From contig DXQT01000002.1 of the NCBI GenBank assembly GCA_019411365.1, forward strand, positions 38,085-102,084: a stretch of 64,000 nt of DNA. Reading direction: 5' to 3'. This DNA is from Roseburia sp. (GTDB taxonomy: Bacteria > Bacillota_A > Clostridia > Lachnospirales > Lachnospiraceae). This document shows positions 57,939 through 64,000 of the stretch, piece by piece. The notes beneath the pieces are model-generated. The model made no database searches. It saw only the letters and a program-made list of their open reading frames with translations, and was not told where the DNA came from. The position numbers and the translations under genes were made by a program. The first letter of the stretch is position 1; every line of letters starts with the position of its first letter.

Positions 57939-58685
57939 TCAATACCCTTCTCCGATACTGATACAGATATAATATATGTTTTCCACTCCTGACGCTTTCA
58001 GGACTTTTGATACTTCATCCATCGTACTCCCTGTCGTATAGATATCATCCACAAGCACGACTCTCTTATATTCTACTATATCTGCTGTCAATTGGAAAGC
58101 ATTTTTTAAATTTCTGTGTCGTTGTGATTCATTTAACTCTTTTTGAGGAATTGTATTTCTCACTCTTCTGACCAGGTGCTCATCCACTAAAATCCCTGCT
58201 TTTCTTCCAAGTTCCCGCGCAAATACTTCGGCCTGATTGTATCCGCGCAGTCGCTTCTTCCGGGAATACATTGGAATGGGAATCAGCACTTCTGCTTTTA
58301 TTTTGTTCAGCCACACTCCATATTTTTCCACTGCTGCATTCGCATAAAACTCTGCATATTCTCTTTTATTTCCATATTTAAAGCGGTACATTGAATTTCT
58401 TATACCACCCTCATAAACAAACACTGCCTTTCCCTGTGTGTATACATGATGCTTTTTTCCACAGTCGGTGCAAAATTCCTTTCTCTCATCCACAAGCGGT
58501 TTCCCGCATTTTTTACATGCCGGTTCTCCTGCCACATGCACCTTGTCTTTACATAGCGGACAAATACCCTTTCCTGTCACTTCAATTTCATCACAGACTG
58601 CACATCTTCGTGGATAAAGGATTTCAAGCATCTGAAATAACATTTTTCTTCCATATAGGAAAATGTCATTTTTTCTGATTTTCAT
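57939..58685 (-). CDS. comFC: ComF family phosphoribosyltransferase-like competence protein
   Basis: 248 residues. N-terminal zinc-finger-like Cys pairs (CAVCDE, CPLCKDK, CKKCGKP, CTDCGKK) precede a phosphoribosyltransferase fold whose PRPP loop reads VVLVDDIYTTGSTMDEV. The order and length fit ComFC of Firmicutes and GntX. ComFC helps take up or process transforming DNA; whether this strain is competent is unknown. It is divergent from the ABC importer, with a 240-base gap between. Confidence 0.85.
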   Translation of the reverse strand: MKIRKNDIFLYGRKMLFQMLEILYPRRCAVCDEIEVTGKGICPLCKDKVHVAGEPACKKCGKPLVDERKEFCTDCGKKHHVYTQGKAVFVYEGGIRNSMYRFKYGNKREYAEFYANAAVEKYGVWLNKIKAEVLIPIPMYSRKKRLRGYNQAEVFARELGRKAGILVDEHLVRRVRNTIPQKELNESQRHRNLKNAFQLTADIVEYKRVVLVDDIYTTGSTMDEVSKVLKASGVENIYYICISIGEGY

Positions 58686-58775
58686 AAGATCCTTTCCGGA
58701 TCTCTCCCTGCAAAGAATATCATTTTTGCCAAATACATACCATAAAGTTTTTCTTAATTTTTTCTTACTATAATG

Positions 58776-58804
58776 TTGACGAATCCCATTTAGGTCTTTA
58801 TAAT
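58776..58804 (+). promoter_or_regulatory. Sigma-A promoter of the ABC importer operon
   Basis: Plus strand: TTGACG (58776-58781), a spacer of exactly 17 bases, TATAAT (58799-58804). About 130 bases before the first start codon, leaving room for a structured leader. Confidence 0.85.
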
Positions 58805-58938
58805 TTGTTTATTAAAAGCGATAGCACTTTAAAGTCCTAAAGGGCAGCAATGTGAAAAATAAAATTTTTCACACACAAGATGTGTGCCCCGGCACAAACT
58901 TATGATGCCCTGAAAAACGGGCAGGAATGGAGAATTCT
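58805..58938 (+). promoter_or_regulatory. Structured 5' leader, candidate riboswitch or other regulatory RNA
   Basis: The transcribed leader contains a 10-bp perfect stem TGTGAAAAAT/ATTTTTCACA (58851-58873) and a GTGC/GCAC stem (58884-58895). The base pairs AGGGCA (58841-58846) with TGCCCT (58906-58911) would close these into a multibranched fold. The same TGCCC can instead pair with GGGCA (58919-58923), so the two stems exclude each other. The latter lies just before the ribosome binding site. No T-box, SAM or c-di-GMP signature was seen; the ligand, if any, is unknown. Confidence 0.45.
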
Positions 58939-60003
58939 ATGAAAAACTACAAAAAAATCTTATCTGTCGTAATGACAGCAGCCATGGCTGCATCACTTGC
59001 AGCATGTGGAAACAGTACAGCAAACACCAGCAGTACCACGGATGCAGCAGCTTCCGATGCAGCACAGGCTTCGGATGCAGCGGCTACTGAAAGTGGTGCA
59101 GGCACCTCTTCCGATGGCAAAAAATATACGATCGGTATCTGCCAGCAGTTAGAGCATCCTGCTCTTGATCAGGCAACCCAGGGATTCGAAGATGCACTGA
59201 CTGAATTACTTGGTTCTGGCAATGTTACCTTTGATCTTCAGAATGCCCAGGGCGAGCAGGCAAACTGCGCAACCATCAGCAACGGTTTCGTCGCTAACAA
59301 TTATGACCTGATCTTAGCAAATGCAACGACTGCTCTGCAGTGTGCAGCTGCAGCAACCAGCACGATCCCGGTGATCGGTACTTCCGTTACCGACTATGCA
59401 ACAGCACTTGACATTGACAACTGGACCGGCTCTACCGGTACAAACGTATCCGGAACTGCAGATCTTGCTCCGATTGACCAGCAGGAAGACATGCTTGTCG
59501 AATTATTCCCAGATGCAAAAAATGTCGGCATTCTCTACTGCTCCGCAGAACCAAACTCTGCATACCAGGCAACCGAATTTGAAAAAGCTCTCGATGAAGA
59601 CAGTATTTCCTATAAAGAATATACCGTATCAGATTCCAACGACATCGCTTCTGTTGTACAGAGTGCCGTCAGTGAATGTGATGTCCTCTATATTCCGACT
59701 GACAATACCATGGCAGGCAATACTGAATCCATCAACAATATTGCTCTTCCGGCAGGTGTTCCGATCATCGCCGGTGAGGAAGGTATCTGTTCCGGCTGTG
59801 GTGTAGCCACACTTTCCATCAGCTACTATGATATCGGTTATACAGCAGGCAAAATGGCATACGACGTTTTAGTAAACGGTGCTGACATCTCGACCATGGA
59901 TGTACAGTATGCAGAGAATGTTACCAAAGAATACAATGCTGATATCTGTTCACAGCTTGGCATCACAGTTCCTGATGACTATACTGCCATCGCTGCCGAA
60001 TAA
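58939..60003 (+). CDS. ABC transporter substrate-binding lipoprotein (TrpX/PF04392-like)
   Basis: 354 residues. A lipoprotein signal with the lipobox LAAC (Cys at ~23) and a Ser/Ala/Asp-rich linker precede the binding domain of the family annotated as tryptophan/tyrosine or short aromatic substrate-binding proteins: IGICQQLEHPALDQATQG and NVGILYCSAEPNS, later IYIPTDNTM and PIIAGEEG. The ATG at 58939 with GGAG six bases upstream is preferred to 58927. It is the first gene of a three-gene importer. The substrate is inferred from the family only. Confidence 0.85.
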   Translation: MKNYKKILSVVMTAAMAASLAACGNSTANTSSTTDAAASDAAQASDAAATESGAGTSSDGKKYTIGICQQLEHPALDQATQGFEDALTELLGSGNVTFDLQNAQGEQANCATISNGFVANNYDLILANATTALQCAAAATSTIPVIGTSVTDYATALDIDNWTGSTGTNVSGTADLAPIDQQEDMLVELFPDAKNVGILYCSAEPNSAYQATEFEKALDEDSISYKEYTVSDSNDIASVVQSAVSECDVLYIPTDNTMAGNTESINNIALPAGVPIIAGEEGICSGCGVATLSISYYDIGYTAGKMAYDVLVNGADISTMDVQYAENVTKEYNADICSQLGITVPDDYTAIAAE

Positions 60004-60030
60004 AAAATATTTTTGATAAGGGGTTTTTCT

Positions 60031-60978
60031 ATGACAATACTTATGTCCTTAGACCCGATGGCTCTCTTCCGCTCCATGCCCGGCGCCTTTGCGCAGGGGC
60101 TGGTCTGGGGGTTGATGGCACTGGGTGTATATATTACATACAGACTTTTAGATTTTGCTGATCTTACCGTTGACGGTTCTCTTGCAACCGGCGGTGCAGT
60201 TGCCGTTATGCTGATCCGTTCCGGCATGCATCCATGGGCAGCACTTATTTTTGCATTTTTAGCAGGTATGGCAGCCGGTTTTATCACCGGAATTCTGCAT
60301 ACTGCACTTGGAATTCCCGGAATCCTTGCAAGTATCCTGACACAGATTTCACTCTATTCCATCAACTTAAATATTATGGGAAGTTCGAATCAGGCTGTCA
60401 GTGTTGACAAGTATCCGTTAGTCGTTTCCCTGCGTTACATCTCGGATTCTTCCGCTACCAAAGTCCGGCTGTTTGTGACATGTGTTCTTTTCTGCGTGGC
60501 GGTCGTTGCCCTTTTATACTGGTATTTCGGAACCGAGCAGGGACATGCCATCCGCGCAACCGGATGTAACCGGCAGATGGCCCGCGCACAGGGTATCAAC
60601 ACTGATTTCCACACGGTCGTTGCGCTGATGATCTCAAACGGTCTTGTCGGTCTTTCCGGAGGACTCTACGCACAGTATCAGGGTGCCGCAGATGTCAACA
60701 TGGGACGTGGTGCCATCGTCATCGGTCTTGCCGCTGTCATCATCGGTGAGGTACTTTTCGGGAAGTTATGTGCCGGAAAACATTTTGCTTTTGCATATAC
60801 CATGTTTTCCGTGATCGGCGGCGCGATCATCTACTATATTGTAATGAATATCGTATTATGGCTGAAACTGCCGTCTGATGACCTAAAACTGTTTTCTGCC
60901 ATCGTCGTTGCGATTTTCCTTGCATTCCCGTATCTCAAATCCAAATACGGCAGGAAAGGGGTGTCCGTCAATGGCTGA
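60031..60978 (+). CDS. ABC transporter permease (TrpY-like, branched-chain type)
   Basis: 315 residues with about eight or nine membrane segments. The motif LVWGLMALGVYITYRLLDFAD and TVDGSLATGGAV identify the permease family that partners PF04392 binding proteins. The ATG at 60031 has AAGGGG upstream; an earlier TTG is less likely. The gene follows the binding protein gene by 27 bases and overlaps the ATPase gene by 8. It forms the channel of the importer. Confidence 0.85.
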   Translation: MTILMSLDPMALFRSMPGAFAQGLVWGLMALGVYITYRLLDFADLTVDGSLATGGAVAVMLIRSGMHPWAALIFAFLAGMAAGFITGILHTALGIPGILASILTQISLYSINLNIMGSSNQAVSVDKYPLVVSLRYISDSSATKVRLFVTCVLFCVAVVALLYWYFGTEQGHAIRATGCNRQMARAQGINTDFHTVVALMISNGLVGLSGGLYAQYQGAADVNMGRGAIVIGLAAVIIGEVLFGKLCAGKHFAFAYTMFSVIGGAIIYYIVMNIVLWLKLPSDDLKLFSAIVVAIFLAFPYLKSKYGRKGVSVNG

Positions 60979-61774
60979 AATGTTAAAACTCGACAATATC
61001 CACAAAACTTTTAACCCCGGAACCATCAACGAAAAAATTGCTTTAAATGGTGTCAATCTGACTTTAAATGAGGGCGATTTTGTTACCGTGATCGGTGGAA
61101 ACGGTGCCGGAAAATCAACCACGTTAAACGCCATCGCAGGTGTATGGCCAATTGATTCCGGGAAAATTTATATCGGTGGAGACGATGTCACAAAATTATC
61201 CGAGCACAAACGTGCCAAATACCTCGGACGTGTATTTCAGGATCCGATGACCGGAACCGCAACCACCATGTCGATCGAAGAAAACATGGCGATTGCAGCA
61301 AGACGTGGTGAAAAACGGGGACTTTCGTGGGGAATCACCCATCAGGAACGCGATACCTACCGCGAAATGTTAAAAGCCTTAGATCTTGGACTGGAAGACC
61401 GTCTCACCAGTAAAGTCGGTCTGCTCTCCGGCGGACAGCGGCAGGCGATCACACTTTTAATGGCGTCGATCAAAAAACCAAAACTTTTGCTGTTAGACGA
61501 ACACACTGCAGCACTTGATCCGAAAACTGCCGCAAAAGTGCTTGAGATTTCTGATAAGATCATCGCAGAAAATCATCTGACCGCCATGATGGTCACACAC
61601 AATATGAAGGATGCCATCGTGCACGGTAACCGCCTGATCATGATGCACGAAGGAAAAGTGATCTTAAATATCTCCGGAGAAGAGAAAAAGAAACTGACCG
61701 TCGAAGATCTACTTCATCAGTTTGAAAAGGTCAGCGGCGAAGAATTCGCCAATGATAAAGCACTGTTATCCTGA
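60971..61774 (+). CDS. ABC transporter ATP-binding protein (TrpZ-like)
   Basis: 267 residues with Walker A (GGNGAGKST), signature LLSGGQRQAI, Walker B (KLLLLDEHTAALD) and the switch His (MMVTHNM). It is the energy module of the three-gene importer. The ATG at 60971 is preferred: it has AAAGGGG upstream and overlaps the permease gene by 8 bases, implying translational coupling. The frame extends further upstream, inside the permease gene. Confidence 0.88.
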   Translation: MAEMLKLDNIHKTFNPGTINEKIALNGVNLTLNEGDFVTVIGGNGAGKSTTLNAIAGVWPIDSGKIYIGGDDVTKLSEHKRAKYLGRVFQDPMTGTATTMSIEENMAIAARRGEKRGLSWGITHQERDTYREMLKALDLGLEDRLTSKVGLLSGGQRQAITLLMASIKKPKLLLLDEHTAALDPKTAAKVLEISDKIIAENHLTAMMVTHNMKDAIVHGNRLIMMHEGKVILNISGEEKKKLTVEDLLHQFEKVSGEEFANDKALLS

Positions 61775-61824
61775 TATGCAGATCTGCTAAAGCACAACAG
61801 GATTTTAAAATTACCAATAACAAC

Positions 61825-61849
61825 AGAATGCACACTCTGCGAACATTCT
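61825..61849. repeat. 25-bp imperfect palindrome, copy B
   Basis: This sequence matches 21 of 25 bases with 9630-9654. It lies after the importer operon, between its stop and the terminator at 61865. Only two copies are seen in this window. Confidence 0.35.
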
Positions 61850-61864
61850 ATTGTCATAAATTAA

Positions 61865-61936
61865 AAGCTGCCGTACAAGTGAGCCGGTGTTAATGATTTT
61901 CATTACCGGTTGCCCTGCATGGCAGCTTCTTATTAT
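61865..61936. terminator. Nested-stem terminator between convergent genes
   Basis: An outer stem AAGCTGCC/GGCAGCTT (61865-61872 and 61921-61928) holds an inner CCGGT/ACCGG stem (61884-61910). A T-rich run follows on the plus strand. It lies between the importer operon and the convergent recD2 gene. Confidence 0.75.
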
Positions 61937-61941
61937 TTTAT

Positions 61942-64000
61942 TTAATTTTCTTTTAAACGGTCGCAGAGTCCGCTGTACCTTTTCTGCTGTGAGGTATTCC
62001 GAATCATCTGCTGGAAGGTCACTTCATTGCCGACTAACGTCACACATTTTCTTGCACGCGTGACGGCAGTATACAATAGATTCCGGTTCATTAACATCAT
62101 CGGACCGCCAAGCAGCGGAATGACGACCGCCGGATACTCACTTCCCTGTGATTTATGGATCGTGATCGCATAGGCAAGCTCAAGTTCATCCAGAAGTTTA
62201 TAGGGGTACTCTACCATTCTCCCTTCATCAAACTCTATGATCATCTGTTCTGCGAAATCATTGATCTGTCTTATGATTCCCATATCTCCATTGAAAATTC
62301 CAAGGCCTTTATCCACAGTGAGTCCAAATTTTGTACGGATTTCCCACGCGAGCTGGTAGTTATTCTTTGTCTGCATAACTTTATCCCCCTCACGGAACAC
62401 AGTGCTGCCATATTCTTTCTCCACTTTATCATTGGCAGGCGGATTCATATATCGCTGCAAAATCCCATTCAGGCGCTCTACGCCAAGCAGTCCCTTGCGC
62501 ATTGGTGTCAGTACCTGGATATCATAAGGCGTCGCATCCACAAACTTCGGCAGTTTCTGCTTAATGAGCTGCAGCACCACATTGATGATCACATCTGCGT
62601 CATACCGTTTCAGGAAAAAGAAATCCATGCTCTTATTATCTAATATCACTTCTTCTCCATGATTGATCTTATGCGCATTGACAATAATATCACTGGTGGA
62701 TGCCTGACGGAAGATTTTGGTCAGCATAACTACATTGCAGGCATGTGATTGGATAATATCACGGAGTACACTTCCCGGTCCGACACTCGGAAGCTGATTG
62801 ACATCCCCGACAAGAATCAACCTCGTTCCCACAGAGATTGCTTTGAGCAGAGAATACATCAGTGAGATATCCACCATCGACATCTCATCTACAATGATCA
62901 CATCCGCTTCGAGTGGATTACTTTCATCCCTTTCAAATCCACCGCTTCCCTCGGCTCCCCCATTCAGCTCTAACATACGGTGAACTGTCCGCGCCTCAAA
63001 TCCCGTTGTCTCACTCATGCGCTTTGCTGCACGCCCTGTCGGAGCTGCCAAAAAGATTTCCAAGCCCTCCAGTTCAAAATAGCGGATGATCGTATTAATC
63101 GTGGTCGTCTTTCCGGTTCCAGGCCCTCCCGTGATCACAAGCAGACCATTCCGCACTGCCTCTTTGACCGCCGTTACCTGATGTTCATCCAACGTCATGC
63201 CGCTTTTCTTTTCGATCCCCCGGATTCGCTGTTCAATCTCCGCATCTGACACATCATAACTTACATTGAGCCGTTTTAACATCGTCGCCGTGTTTGCTTC
63301 CATATAATAAAATGACGCTGCATAGATCTGTGTCTGATCTTCCATCTGTTTTAAGATGATCTTCCTTTCAATGGCAAGATCCATGTACTGCTTTTCCACC
63401 TGTTCTGCCGTAACATTCAATAATTTTGATGCACGCGGTGTCAGCTCTGTCTCCGGCAGATAGGTATGTCCCTCCCCACTTGCCTGAAGCAGTGTATACA
63501 GGATTCCGCTTCGCACACGGAAATCAGAGTCCATCCGGATACCAACCCGCGCCGCGATCTCATCCGCCGTCCGGAATCCGACTCCATCAATATCGTCCGC
63601 CAGCCGGTACGGATTTTCCCGGATGATACCATAAACATCCTGTCCGTATGCCTGATATACCTTGACCGCTAAATTCATCGTGATTCCATACTGCTGCAAA
63701 AAGATCATCGCCTGCCGCAGATCCCTCTTTTCGTTGACCTGGCTGGCAATCTCCATCGCTTTGCGGTTACTGATCCCTTTGATCTCAGCGAGACGTTCCG
63801 GTTCTTCCTCTATGATCCGGAAGGTATCCTCCTTAAAACGCCTGACAATTCTTGCCGCCATGGCAAGCCCGATTCCCTTGATTGCACCGGAACCAAGATA
63901 CCGCTCTATTGCCTCCTCATCTTCAGGTGCTTTCTCCTCAAAACTTGTTACTTTAAACTGCTGCCCATAGGTCGGATGTTCCGTGTACTCCCCCTGTGCC
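61942..64000 (-). CDS. recD2: RecD2-like ATP-dependent DNA helicase (5' truncated by window)
   Basis: At least 686 residues; the frame stays open to the right edge of the window, so the start lies outside. The visible N-terminus has helix-hairpin-helix repeats (GAIKGIGLAMAARIV, LAEIKGISNRKAME, DIDGVGFRTADEIA), then a superfamily 1B helicase core: GGPGTGKTT (Walker A), VIIVDEMSM (Walker B), VMLTKIFRQ, and motif V-VI HKSQGSEYP and LYTAVTRARK. RecD2 acts 5'-3' on DNA independently of RecBC and aids repair. It converges on the importer operon and ends 6 bases after the terminator. Confidence 0.93.
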   Translation of the reverse strand, partial: AQGEYTEHPTYGQQFKVTSFEEKAPEDEEAIERYLGSGAIKGIGLAMAARIVRRFKEDTFRIIEEEPERLAEIKGISNRKAMEIASQVNEKRDLRQAMIFLQQYGITMNLAVKVYQAYGQDVYGIIRENPYRLADDIDGVGFRTADEIAARVGIRMDSDFRVRSGILYTLLQASGEGHTYLPETELTPRASKLLNVTAEQVEKQYMDLAIERKIILKQMEDQTQIYAASFYYMEANTATMLKRLNVSYDVSDAEIEQRIRGIEKKSGMTLDEHQVTAVKEAVRNGLLVITGGPGTGKTTTINTIIRYFELEGLEIFLAAPTGRAAKRMSETTGFEARTVHRMLELNGGAEGSGGFERDESNPLEADVIIVDEMSMVDISLMYSLLKAISVGTRLILVGDVNQLPSVGPGSVLRDIIQSHACNVVMLTKIFRQASTSDIIVNAHKINHGEEVILDNKSMDFFFLKRYDADVIINVVLQLIKQKLPKFVDATPYDIQVLTPMRKGLLGVERLNGILQRYMNPPANDKVEKEYGSTVFREGDKVMQTKNNYQLAWEIRTKFGLTVDKGLGIFNGDMGIIRQINDFAEQMIIEFDEGRMVEYPYKLLDELELAYAITIHKSQGSEYPAVVIPLLGGPMMLMNRNLLYTAVTRARKCVTLVGNEVTFQQMIRNTSQQKRYSGLCDRLKEN

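Noticed and set aside
58805..58938. T-box leader for tryptophan or tyrosine
   Set aside because: The conserved AGGGTGG-type T-box core is absent and there is no terminator with a T-run.

Overview
The window is a low-to-mid GC Firmicute chromosome segment, most likely from the Lachnospiraceae (Roseburia/Agathobacter-like). Supporting signs are the cdaA-cdaR-glmM operon, strong GGAGG ribosome binding sites, TTGACG-N17-TATAAT promoters, Thr/Glu-rich secreted proteins with fibronectin-III-like modules, and a yvyF-comFC pair. The genus is an inference; no rRNA or tRNA gene is visible.

Almost all genes lie on the minus strand and form one large cell-surface polysaccharide region, read from right to left. 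It starts at a promoter near 57.3 kb: two unrecognised membrane proteins, the diadenylate cyclase cdaA, cdaR, glmM, and an HPr-type phosphocarrier. The dTDP-L-rhamnose genes follow (rmlD, a GtrII-like membrane protein, rmlB, rmlA, rmlC), then an ABC exporter (Wzm, and Wzt with an extra C-terminal domain). Next come a large methyltransferase/kinase-like protein resembling the WbdD chain terminator, a polyprenyl-phosphate sugar transferase, a Wzz-like protein with a degenerate tyrosine-kinase-like tail, membrane proteins including a Wzy-like polymerase, about seven glycosyltransferases, an epimerase and a Wzx-like flippase. After these are two very large secreted proteins (a PPC-domain surface protein and an amidase/glucosaminidase) and a second sugar transferase.

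Two decayed IS4-like elements (11.7-14.1 kb) separate this from a teichoic-acid-like module at 2.7-11.6 kb: two CDP-polyol phosphotransferase-like enzymes, a LicD protein, a TagGH-type ABC exporter, a TarI/IspD-like cytidylyltransferase, an SDR epimerase and a pyruvyltransferase. The left edge holds the 3' part of a plus-strand beta-helix surface protein. The window thus encodes components of three polymer export routes (Wzx/Wzy, Wzm/Wzt, TagGH) plus precursor synthesis and wall-remodelling enzymes.

The right end is different. It has yvyF and comFC (minus), a plus-strand three-gene ABC importer of the TrpX/Y/Z type preceded by a strong promoter and a structured leader, and the 3' part of a recD2 helicase gene that runs off the window.

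The most notable unexplained features are three intergenic arrays of consecutive hairpins, each starting 0-7 bases after the stop codon of a minus-strand gene; the WbdD-like/Wzt pair in a Gram-positive setting; the degenerate kinase tail on the Wzz protein; and a membrane protein apparently split by one in-frame stop codon.
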